Source of the DNA: Myxococcota bacterium
GTDB lineage: Bacteria; Myxococcota_A; Bradymonadia; UBA7976; UBA1532
DNA length: 64,000 bases
Direction of reading: 5' to 3'
Assembly: GCA_023150895.1 (NCBI GenBank)
Contig: JAKLJY010000016.1
Span: forward strand, 1 to 64,000
Shown here: positions 17,748 through 24,604 of the stretch, one piece after another
Layout: the number at the start of each line of letters is the position of its first letter
Numbering within the stretch: position 1 is the first letter of the stretch
Notes under the pieces: model-generated
The model's database searches: none
What the model saw: only the letters and a program-made list of their open reading frames with translations
What the model was told of the DNA's origin: nothing
Translations under genes and position numbers: made by a program

Positions 17748-19858
17748 GGCGTGCCCTCGGCGGCCTCGTCCGGGCTCTCGGCGGCGGGCTGCGCGGCCGC
17801 GACGCGCCGACGGACGTCCCCCGGCAGCCCGAGCACGACGCTGAGCCCCTCGTCGGCCTTGAGGACCGCCCCCGCCGCCGGGCGCTGCGAGACGACGATG
17901 CCGGCGCCCTCGACGTGCAGGTCTGCGCCGAGGGCCTTGGCCTGCTCGACCACCGAGGCCAAGGGCGCGCCGCGCAGATCGGGCACCGTGACCCGCGGCA
18001 CGGCGGGATCCTGCACATCCATCCACCAGGCCTGGGCCTTCGCCGAGATGGGCTCGAAGACCTCCTCGAGCTCGGCCTCCATGACCTCTTCGTTCGTGCC
18101 GCCGGCGTCGGCGCCCGCCACGATGGGCTCGGTCGCCCGCACCCCGAGGTACGGCAGGACGCTCTCGCCGATGGCGCGGAAGATCGGCGCCGCCACCACG
18201 CCGCCGTACTGCGCCTTGGTCGGCTCGTCGACGAGCACGTACATCACGAGGCGAGGGTCATCGACGGGCACGAACCCCACGAACGACGACCGCATCTTGT
18301 TCTTGGAGTAGCCACCCGCAACGGCATCGACCTTGTGGGCGGTACCGGTCTTGCCGCCGACCTTGAAACCCGGAATCACCGCGCGACCACCGGTGCCGCC
18401 CTTTTCCGTCACCATGTGCAAGGCCGTGCGGATCTGCGCCGACGCCGCGTCACCGATGACCCGGCGGACCTCGCGGACGGGGAAGGACTCGACCACGTTG
18501 CCGCGGGCGTCCCGGATCTCCTTGACGATCCGCGGACGCATCACGTGACCCCCGTTGACGAGGGCCGCCATGCCGCGGGCCATCTGCAGCGGGGTGACGC
18601 TCAGACCGTACCCGTAGCTCATGGTCGCGAGGTGGATCTGACCCCACTTCGAGCTCGGATGGAGAATGCCGCCCGTCTCGCCCGAGAGGCCGACGCCCGT
18701 CGGCTCGCCGAAACCGTAGGCCGCGAGGTAGGCACCGTAGAGCTCCTTGCCGAGGCGCTGGCCGACCTGAACCGCCCCGATGTTCGAGCTGAATTTCACG
18801 AGCTCGTACGTGTTCATCGTGCCGACGCCGTGGACGTCGCGGATCAGCTTCTTGCCGAACTGCCATTGCCCGCCGTGGCCGTCGAAGATGCTCTCGGGGG
18901 TGATCTTGCCCGCGTCGAGCGCCGCGGCGACCAGGAAGGGCTTGATGGTCGAGCCGGGCTCCAGAGAGTCGGTGATCGGCTTGTTGCGCCACTCGTCGGC
19001 GGTCGCTTCGTCGAAGAGGTTCGGGTCGAACGCCGGCGTCTGCGCCATGGCCAGGATGTCGCCCGAGCGGGGCTCCATGACCACCACGAAGCCGCTCTTG
19101 GCCCCCATCTCCTCGACCTGCGCCGCGACCGCCTGCTCGGCGACCTGCTGAATGCGCAGGTCGATGGTCGTCACGACGCTGTGGCCGGACAGCTGCTCCT
19201 GCGGGAGGTAGCCTCCCGTCAGCAGTTGTCGCCCGCGGGCGTCGCGAAGCGTATCGAGGACGTACTCCTTGCCGCGCAGGTAGCGGTCATAGTCCCGCTC
19301 GACCCCCTCGAGCCCGGTCCCGTCGATGCCCGCGAAGCCGACGAGCGCGCCCCCGATGGTGCGGTTGGGGTAGAACCGCCGCGGCTCGTCCATCAGGTAG
19401 ATCCCGGGCAGCTTGCGCTCTTCGAGGATCCGCGTCTCCGTCGGGCCGATCTGGCGTGCGATCCAGGCGAAGTCGTTCTTCTTGCCGAGGCGGGCGCTGA
19501 TCTTGCCGGGGTCGACGCCGAGCGTCGAGACGAGCACGGCCACCGTCCCGGGGATGTCCTGGACCTCGTGCGGGACGGCATACACCGAGGCCACCGGGGC
19601 GCTGATCGCGAGGGGCTGACCGTTGCGGTCGAGGATGTCGCCCCGGTTGGCGGTCAGCTTGAGCTGCGTGCGGTGCTGTCCCTCCGACCGCTTCATGAAG
19701 TCGTCGTGACGCGTGACCTGCAGGTAGAAGGCCCGGCCGAGGATGGCCACGATGCCGAGACCGAGAAACACCACCATGGTCTGAATCCGGCCCTTGCGAG
19801 GTCCGGGCTCGGTGGGGGCTTTCGGTCGACGGGCGTTTCGGCGCCAACGCATGGCCAT
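17744..19858 (-). CDS. ftsI: Septal transpeptidase FtsI (PBP3) with PASTA domain
   Basis: FtsI crosslinks septal peptidoglycan in the periplasm. The 704-residue class B PBP has a short basic tail, one membrane anchor at about 27-47, the dimerisation domain, then the transpeptidase domain with SxxK motif at S303-T-I-K306, SSN near 360 and KTG at K503. After the catalytic domain, about residues 615-675 form a PASTA domain (VTVPDLRGAPLASVVEQAKALG), followed by an Ala/Glu-rich tail. PASTA on FtsI is standard in SpoVD-type Gram-positive enzymes but unusual in most Gram-negatives. The start is ATG 19858, four bases after the ftsL stop; an ATG two codons later is possible. Confidence 0.97.
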   Translation of the reverse strand: MAMRWRRNARRPKAPTEPGPRKGRIQTMVVFLGLGIVAILGRAFYLQVTRHDDFMKRSEGQHRTQLKLTANRGDILDRNGQPLAISAPVASVYAVPHEVQDIPGTVAVLVSTLGVDPGKISARLGKKNDFAWIARQIGPTETRILEERKLPGIYLMDEPRRFYPNRTIGGALVGFAGIDGTGLEGVERDYDRYLRGKEYVLDTLRDARGRQLLTGGYLPQEQLSGHSVVTTIDLRIQQVAEQAVAAQVEEMGAKSGFVVVMEPRSGDILAMAQTPAFDPNLFDEATADEWRNKPITDSLEPGSTIKPFLVAAALDAGKITPESIFDGHGGQWQFGKKLIRDVHGVGTMNTYELVKFSSNIGAVQVGQRLGKELYGAYLAAYGFGEPTGVGLSGETGGILHPSSKWGQIHLATMSYGYGLSVTPLQMARGMAALVNGGHVMRPRIVKEIRDARGNVVESFPVREVRRVIGDAASAQIRTALHMVTEKGGTGGRAVIPGFKVGGKTGTAHKVDAVAGGYSKNKMRSSFVGFVPVDDPRLVMYVLVDEPTKAQYGGVVAAPIFRAIGESVLPYLGVRATEPIVAGADAGGTNEEVMEAELEEVFEPISAKAQAWWMDVQDPAVPRVTVPDLRGAPLASVVEQAKALGADLHVEGAGIVVSQRPAAGAVLKADEGLSVVLGLPGDVRRRVAAAQPAAESPDEAAEGTP

Positions 19859-19861
19859 GAC

Positions 19862-20200
19862 TCAGTGCTCCAAGACGGCCGCGGGGGCGGTGGTGGCGGG
19901 CGGGGCGGCGGGGGCTGGTGCCGCGGCGGACGACTGCGGCGCGCCGACGATGACGATCTGGTCCGCGGTCGCGACCTTGAAGCCGTGCCGGGCGGCGATG
20001 GGCGAGAGGCGCCCGGGATCGAGCAGCGCGGCGCGGTCGATGAGCAGCTGCTTGCGCTTGTCCTCGAGGTCGCGCTGGACCCGGGTCGCGCGGGCGATGT
20101 CATAGGCCGTCGCGTAGTAGGCATGCCGTGCCGACACGACGTTCAGCAGGCAGAGCACGACCGCGGTCACGGTCAGAAGCGTCAGGGCGAAGAACTTCAT
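19862..20200 (-). CDS. ftsL: Cell division protein FtsL
   Basis: FtsL is a small bitopic division protein that works with FtsB and FtsQ to activate FtsWI. The 112-residue product has an N-terminal membrane helix (residues 3-22, rich in Leu, Val and Thr), then a helical periplasmic region with heptad-like spacing (YDIARATRVQRDLEDKRKQL) and the short LSPIAARHGF motif found in FtsL-like proteins. The last ~25 residues are a disordered Ala/Pro tail. The ATG overlaps the rsmH stop (ATGA). Sequence conservation in FtsL is low, so size, topology and position between rsmH and ftsI carry the call. Confidence 0.88.
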   Translation of the reverse strand: MKFFALTLLTVTAVVLCLLNVVSARHAYYATAYDIARATRVQRDLEDKRKQLLIDRAALLDPGRLSPIAARHGFKVATADQIVIVGAPQSSAAAPAPAAPPATTAPAAVLEH

Positions 20201-21159
20201 GCGTCACTCTCGCTGGGGGCGGGCCGACGCTTCAGGGCCCGCAGGCGCGCGCTGCGGGCGCGCGGATTGCGCTCGACCTCGGCGTCGTCCGCGACGACGG
20301 CGTGGGGGGTGAGCAACGTGAAGGCCGGCGGGTCCGCGTCGGACACCGGGGGAGGGAGTCCGCGGCGGGGCGCCTGGGGTCGGACGCGCCCGGACAGCGC
20401 GGCGAAGCGCTGTTTCACGCGCCGGTCCTCGAGGCTGTGAAAGCTGATGATGAGGCAGCGCCCACCGGGCGCGAGCAGCGCCGGCGCCCCTTCGAGCAGC
20501 GCATCGAGGGCCCCGAGTTCGTCGTTGACCGCGATGCGCAGCGCCTGGAACGTCCGCGTCGCCGGGTGGTGGTGCATCGTCGCGGCGACCTTGCGCGGCA
20601 GGCAAGCCGCCACGACGGCCGCCATCGTGCTGGTGTCGTGCGGCCCGTCACCGGCGGCGAAGGCCTTGAGCGCGGGTGCAATCCGTCGTGCGAAGGGCTC
20701 CTCGCCGAACGTCGCGAGAACGCCGGCGAGTTCGGTCTCCGACAGGCGCCGGACGAGCTCGAGCGCGGTCTCGCCCGCCTCCGGATCCATGCGCATGTCC
20801 ACCGGACCGCGGGCCGAAAAGGAGAACCCGCGCTCGGGTCGGTCGAGCTGCCAGGAGGAGACACCGATGTCCGCCAGGATGCCGTCGATCGGCCCGTCCA
20901 CCAGCGAGGCCACGTGCCGGAAGTTGGCTCGGAGGGCGCGGAATCGGTCGCCGGCGAAGGCGAGCGAGGCGGTCGCGCGGGCGAGCGCCTCCGGATCCTG
21001 GTCGAGACCGGTCACCGACGCCCCCGCGCGGAGCAGGTCGGCCGTGTGGCCGCCGAAGCCCAGGGTGCAGTCCACCCAGCGCTCGCCCGGACGCGCCGCT
21101 GCCAGGGCGTTGACCGCCTCGCGCAGCACCGGCCGATGCACGACGTCCTCCCCCACCAT
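20197..21159 (-). CDS. rsmH: 16S rRNA m4C1402 methyltransferase RsmH (MraW)
   Basis: RsmH methylates N4 of C1402 in 16S rRNA using SAM. The 320-residue protein starts with VVHRPVLREAVNALA and has the SAM-binding WVDCTLGFGGHT, the GLDQDPEAL loop, DIGVSSWQLDRPERGFSF and the catalytic-region LIISFHSLEDR. I chose ATG 21159, which gives the standard N-terminus and has a GAGG site seven bases upstream; ATG 21204 and an ATG at 21300 inside mraZ are unlikely. It follows mraZ by 65 bases and is coupled to ftsL. Confidence 0.96.
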   Translation of the reverse strand: MVGEDVVHRPVLREAVNALAAARPGERWVDCTLGFGGHTADLLRAGASVTGLDQDPEALARATASLAFAGDRFRALRANFRHVASLVDGPIDGILADIGVSSWQLDRPERGFSFSARGPVDMRMDPEAGETALELVRRLSETELAGVLATFGEEPFARRIAPALKAFAAGDGPHDTSTMAAVVAACLPRKVAATMHHHPATRTFQALRIAVNDELGALDALLEGAPALLAPGGRCLIISFHSLEDRRVKQRFAALSGRVRPQAPRRGLPPPVSDADPPAFTLLTPHAVVADDAEVERNPRARSARLRALKRRPAPSESDA

Positions 21160-21224
21160 GACCGTCCTCGCCTCCCCCCGCCGCCCCGGCTCGACGCCCC
21201 GCATCCGGCCAACGCCGCCGCGGG

Positions 21225-21716
21225 TCACATCCAGTCGGAGAAGTCCAAGTCGCCGTGAACCTCGGGCCCGTGTGTTGCGTCCCAGGTCTCGGGCGCCCAC
21301 AGCTCCAGGTGTTGGTCCATGCCGACCACATAGGCCGGGCCCGCCAGTCCGACGGGTTCCCGGAAGATGTTGGGGATCGAGATGCGTCCGGCCTTGTCGA
21401 GGACCATCGTGCGTGCGGTGCCACCAATCACCCGGATGAGGATCTTGCCCTCGCGTGTGCCGCTGCGTTCGGCCTGGTCGAGGAGGGCATCAAAGGCATC
21501 CGGGCGATAGATGACCACGCAGGGCAGCTTGATGTGCCGCGTGACCTTGAGCTCAGAGCCCTCGGTCAGCCCCAGGATGGTCCGGAACTCCACGGGAATC
21601 GACAGCCGGCCCTTCTCGTCGAGGCTGCACTCGTGCTGCCCGGAGAGCCGCTTGTGCGACTTCGCCGCGCCCTTTCGGGCGTTCTCCGGGTTCGAGCTGA
21701 GGTCGTCGGTCGGCAT
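21225..21716 (-). CDS. mraZ: Transcriptional regulator MraZ
   Basis: MraZ is a DNA-binding ring protein that represses its own dcw operon. The 163-residue protein holds two SpoVT/AbrB domains, each with the DxxGR core: SLDEKGRLSIPVEFR near 32-46 and VLDKAGRISIPNIFR near 104-118. The usual family length is ~145; here ~20 extra residues precede the first domain (MPTDDLSSNPENARKG...). The ATG at 21716 has a GGGAAG site four to five bases upstream. It is the first gene of the cluster, and putative binding boxes lie 35-60 bases upstream. Confidence 0.95.
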   Translation of the reverse strand: MPTDDLSSNPENARKGAAKSHKRLSGQHECSLDEKGRLSIPVEFRTILGLTEGSELKVTRHIKLPCVVIYRPDAFDALLDQAERSGTREGKILIRVIGGTARTMVLDKAGRISIPNIFREPVGLAGPAYVVGMDQHLELWAPETWDATHGPEVHGDLDFSDWM

Positions 21717-21750
21717 CGCTTCCCACGGGGTTCATCTCGATGGGCAGGAT

Positions 21751-21775
21751 ACCCACCAATCCCCACCGCGGCACA
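21751..21775 (-). promoter_or_regulatory. Putative MraZ operator (three 10-bp-phased boxes)
   Basis: Read on the minus strand, TGTGC (21775-21771), TGGGG (21765-21761) and TGGGT (21755-21751) repeat exactly every ten bases. Escherichia coli MraZ binds TGGGN repeats separated by 5-base spacers upstream of mraZ, and the spacing here is the same. Two boxes match and the third is imperfect. They lie 35-60 bases ahead of the mraZ start, where binding could block transcription. Confidence 0.6.
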
Positions 21776-21801
21776 CTAATTGGGCGCGATCGGCGATGCA
21801 A
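21773..21801 (-). promoter_or_regulatory. Candidate promoter of the dcw cluster
   Basis: TTGCAT (21801-21796) and TAGTGT (21778-21773) are separated by 17 bases on the minus strand, a plausible sigma70-type pair with a modest -10. The predicted start would fall within the MraZ boxes, which fits autorepression. The match is weak and other choices exist in this AT-richer stretch. Confidence 0.3.
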
Positions 21802-22031
21802 CGGCAAAAAGTGGTGAGATTTCAGCCGTTTGGGCGCGGCGTGCTGAACCCCACGGGTTGGGGTACACAAGAGCTTCCGCCACTACATATAGAAGCAGAG
21901 GGGGGCGAATGGCGAAAAGCCCGCGACCGTCCGGGGCTTTCCGGGCGTTTCGGGGGGCCGGGTGGGGGTTGGTGGGGGATGCGGTGGGAAACAGCGGCGG
22001 CAGGCGATTCGAGACCCTTCCGGTCACGCCT
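21776..22031. other. Non-coding stretch upstream of mraZ
   Basis: Together with the mraZ leader, the gap between mraZ and the 22032 gene is 315 bases. It holds the mraZ promoter and operator at one end. In the middle there is an A/T-containing patch (around 21880-21890) and a G-rich run with TGGGG at 21963 and 21973 and TGGG at 21985 on the plus strand. I see no convincing gene in it. Confidence 0.5.
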
Positions 22032-22667
22032 TCAGAGGTAGACCGACACAGTGAAGTTCGCCTGCCACATGCGCGGCCCCACCTCGGCCTCGACGGTCGG
22101 GGCGGTCGTCCCCTGCCCCTCTCGCCCGAGGGCGTCCGCTTGCGACTCGATCTGCGCCTCGACCTCGTCCTTGATGTAGGCGGGACCGGGCAGTCGCCAC
22201 CGGACATCGCCACCGACCGCGACGTGATCGGTCACGAAGACCTCGAGGCCGGGCCCGAAGTGCAGGCTCGTCGAGGCGCCCTGCACCGAGAACAGGTCAC
22301 CGGCCGACTGTGCGCCGGTGCCGGCGACGGCGAAGAGGTTGAAATACTCCGTCGGTACGAGGTTCAGCATCGCGCCGAGCTGGTATCGCGGCGACAGGAT
22401 GCGGTCGCGCTGCGAGCCGGGGTCTTCGTCGAAAGCGGTCGTGACCTCGGCGCCGAGGAACTTGAGGACCTTCAGGCGCGAGACGAACCCGAACTGCCGC
22501 GTGGGCGCCTCTGCGGCGTCCTCGGAGCCCGAGCCGACGTAACTGTATTGGGCCCCGAGCCCCACCGTGAACCAATCGTCCACGTCGGCGCGGGCGGTGC
22601 CCGGAGAGGCGGCGATCAGGGCCGCGAAGCCCAGAAGACCGAGTCGACCTTCGACGTGGGCGGACAT
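22032..22667 (-). CDS. Small outer-membrane beta-barrel protein under a GEMM riboswitch
   Basis: This 211-residue protein begins at ATG 22667 with a signal peptide (hydrophobic LGLLGFAALIAA, cleavage after TARA). The mature part alternates hydrophobic and polar residues in strand-length stretches: FTVGLGAQYSYVG, QFGFVSRLKVLKFLGAEV, YQLGAMLNLVPTEYFNLFAVAG, LHFGPGLEVFVTDHVAVGGDVRW and a final WQANFTVSVYL. This is the pattern of an eight-strand-type outer-membrane barrel. I cannot name the family. Its 5' leader contains a clear cyclic-dinucleotide riboswitch aptamer, so expression should respond to c-di-GMP or cGAMP. A longer frame running up to 22853 would cross that RNA and is not real. Confidence 0.82.
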   Translation of the reverse strand: MSAHVEGRLGLLGFAALIAASPGTARADVDDWFTVGLGAQYSYVGSGSEDAAEAPTRQFGFVSRLKVLKFLGAEVTTAFDEDPGSQRDRILSPRYQLGAMLNLVPTEYFNLFAVAGTGAQSAGDLFSVQGASTSLHFGPGLEVFVTDHVAVGGDVRWRLPGPAYIKDEVEAQIESQADALGREGQGTTAPTVEAEVGPRMWQANFTVSVYL

Positions 22668-22691
22668 GGCGCGTCTCTTGCGCCCCGGGGC

Positions 22692-22710
22692 CCGGCGGCA
22701 GAACCGCCGG
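22692..22710 (-). promoter_or_regulatory. GC-rich hairpin in the riboswitch expression platform
   Basis: Between the aptamer and the start codon, CCGGCGG and CCGCCGG pair perfectly (7 bp) around the loop TTCTG on the minus strand. A GGGGAGG stretch precedes it (22722-22716) and a self-complementary CCCCGGGG follows. There is no T run, so it could act by attenuation without a classical tail, by masking the ribosome site, or by folding with the aptamer's last stem. Confidence 0.4.
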
Positions 22711-22747
22711 CGACCTCCCCCCGGGAGCGGTGACCCTGGAGATTGAG

Positions 22748-22838
22748 AGTTTCCCTTCGGCAACCCGGCTGTCTCCACCATTGGAGATCCGTGGCTTTGC
22801 GTCCCAGCCTCGCGACTGGTTTGCCTTTGTCGGGGGCT
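22748..22838 (-). ncRNA. GEMM-I (cyclic-dinucleotide) riboswitch aptamer
   Basis: On the minus strand the leader of the outer-membrane gene contains all the conserved pieces of the GEMM-I fold in order. They are GGCAAACC (22825-22818), a stem CAGTC/GGCTG closed by a GCGA GNRA tetraloop (22818-22805), GGACGCAAAGCC (22804-22793), a TCTCC/GGAGA hairpin (22787-22772) and AGCCGGGTTGCC (22770-22759). Known GEMM-I RNAs bind c-di-GMP; a subgroup with A in place of G at one ligand-contact position prefers 3',3'-cGAMP. The base just before GGCAAACC (22826) is A, which would fit the cGAMP subgroup if my alignment to Vibrio Vc2 is right. The aptamer sits ~80 bases ahead of the start codon. Confidence 0.9.
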
Positions 22839-22972
22839 TGCGACCCCGTCCACCTGTTCTCGTCGGACGAATCGCTTCTAAATTTTCCAAATGAGTCACC
22901 CGAGACCCATCATTGCCCGGCGGGACCTCGTCTGGTATGGTCCCGCGCCTTTTTCCTCGGCCGGGAGCCCCC

Positions 22973-24586
22973 ATGATCACCGTCAGCGAAGTCACGATGC
23001 GCTACGGCACGAAGGTGCTGTTCGACAACGTCAACGTCTCGTTCAACCCGGGCGAGCGCTACGGTCTGACCGGGCCGAACGGCAGCGGCAAGTCGACGTT
23101 CATGAAGATCCTGTCCGGCGATCTCGAGGCGATCTCCGGGCGGGTCTTTCGGCCCAAGCGGCTCGGGATCCTGCGCCAGGACCACTACCAGTTCGAGAAC
23201 GACCGCGTCCTCGATGTCGTGCTCATGGGCAACGCCGCGCTGTGGGCGGCGATGAAGGAGAAGGACGCCCTCCTCGCGGACGGCGACCACCACATGACCG
23301 AGGCGGACGGCCTTCGCCTCGGCGAACTCGAAATGGTCATCGCCGAAGAGGACGGCTACATGGCCGAGCCGGAGGCCGCCGAGTTGCTCGAGGGGCTCGG
23401 CATTCCCGAAAAACTGCACCTTCAGCCGATGTCGTCGCTCGTCGGCGGCGACAAGGTGCGGGTGCTGCTCGCGCAGGCCCTCTTCGGTCGCCCCGACGGC
23501 CTCCTGCTCGACGAGCCCACCAACGCGCTGGACATCGGCAGCATCCGCTGGCTCGAGGGCTTCCTGGCCGAGTACACGGGCGTTCTCGTGGTCATCAGCC
23601 ACGACCGGCACTTCCTGAACGAGGTCTGCACCAAGATCGCAGACATCGACTACGAGACGATCATCGTCTACCCCGGCGCCTACGACGACATGGTGACGGC
23701 CAAGGCCGAGTCCCGCGGCGCCCTCGAGCTCGCCAACGCGGCCAAAGAGAAGCGGGTCCAGCAACTGCAGGAGTTCGTGCAGCGGTTCCGTGCCGGCTCG
23801 CGAGCGAGCCAGGTCAAGTCCCGCGAGAAGCAGCTCGAGCGCGAGAAACAGGCGATGGCCGATCTCAAGCGGTCGAACATCGCCCGCCCGTTCATCCGGT
23901 TCGACGTGACGCGCGCCAGCGGGAAGCAGGTGCTGAACCTCGACGGCGTCCACAAGCAGTTCGAGCACCAGTCCATCACCGACGACCTCACGTTCCACGT
24001 CTTTCGCGGCGACAAGGTGGCCATCGTCGGCCCCAACGGCATCGGCAAGACGACCCTGTTGCGCATGATCATGAACGAAGTGCGCGCCGACGACGGCAAG
24101 GTCGAGTGGGGTTACGAGACGCAGGTCGGGTACATGCCGCAGGACCACCACGAGGTCATCGCCAAGACCGACCAGACGGCCCACAACTGGCTGTCCCAGT
24201 TCGTGAAGGACCAGAGCGAGGAGCAGCTTCGCAGCATTTTCGGCAAGCTCCTCTTCTCCAAGGACGAACCCTTCAAGGCCACCAAGGTGCTCTCGGGCGG
24301 CGAGACGGTGCGGCTCCTGCTCGCCAAGCTGATGCTCCAGAAGCCCAACGTCCTCGTGCTCGACGAACCGACCAACCACCTCGATCTCGAGTCGATCCGC
24401 AGCCTCACCGAGGCCCTCGACAAGTACGAGGGCACCTGCATCTTCGTGACGCACGACCGACAGATGGTCGTCGACGTGGCCACCCGCATTCTGGAGATGT
24501 CTCGGGAGGGCGTCCGGGAGGTCTCGCCGGAGCAGTTCGCCGAAGGCCACTTCCTCGAGCAGCAGAAGCAGTACCACAAGGACTGA
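22973..24586 (+). CDS. ABC-F family ATPase, YbiT-like
   Basis: This 537-residue soluble protein has two ABC ATPase domains and no membrane segment, the ABC-F layout; such proteins act on the ribosome. The first domain has Walker A GPNGSGKST near 33-41 and LLLDEPTNALD, with a degenerate signature (LVGGDK in place of LSGGQ). The second has GPNGIGKTT, a normal LSGGETVR and VLDEPTNHLD. A charged linker (about residues 235-310) joins them. The degenerate first signature and the FENDRVLDVVLMGN segment resemble YbiT rather than EttA or Uup. The ATG at 22973 has a GGGAG site five bases upstream. It diverges from the riboswitch unit; the AT-rich patch at 22876-22893 is the likely promoter area. Confidence 0.92.
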   Translation: MITVSEVTMRYGTKVLFDNVNVSFNPGERYGLTGPNGSGKSTFMKILSGDLEAISGRVFRPKRLGILRQDHYQFENDRVLDVVLMGNAALWAAMKEKDALLADGDHHMTEADGLRLGELEMVIAEEDGYMAEPEAAELLEGLGIPEKLHLQPMSSLVGGDKVRVLLAQALFGRPDGLLLDEPTNALDIGSIRWLEGFLAEYTGVLVVISHDRHFLNEVCTKIADIDYETIIVYPGAYDDMVTAKAESRGALELANAAKEKRVQQLQEFVQRFRAGSRASQVKSREKQLEREKQAMADLKRSNIARPFIRFDVTRASGKQVLNLDGVHKQFEHQSITDDLTFHVFRGDKVAIVGPNGIGKTTLLRMIMNEVRADDGKVEWGYETQVGYMPQDHHEVIAKTDQTAHNWLSQFVKDQSEEQLRSIFGKLLFSKDEPFKATKVLSGGETVRLLLAKLMLQKPNVLVLDEPTNHLDLESIRSLTEALDKYEGTCIFVTHDRQMVVDVATRILEMSREGVREVSPEQFAEGHFLEQQKQYHKD

Positions 24587-24604
24587 GCGACCGCCGACCC
24601 CCGC

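Noticed and set aside
17748-18026. 93-codon extension at the start of murE
   Set aside because: It lies inside ftsI and is Arg/Gly-rich shadow sequence. The GTG at 17747 overlapping the ftsI stop gives the normal MurE N-terminus.
22668-22853. N-terminal extension of the outer-membrane gene up to 22853
   Set aside because: It would translate the GEMM aptamer. The signal peptide begins at 22667.
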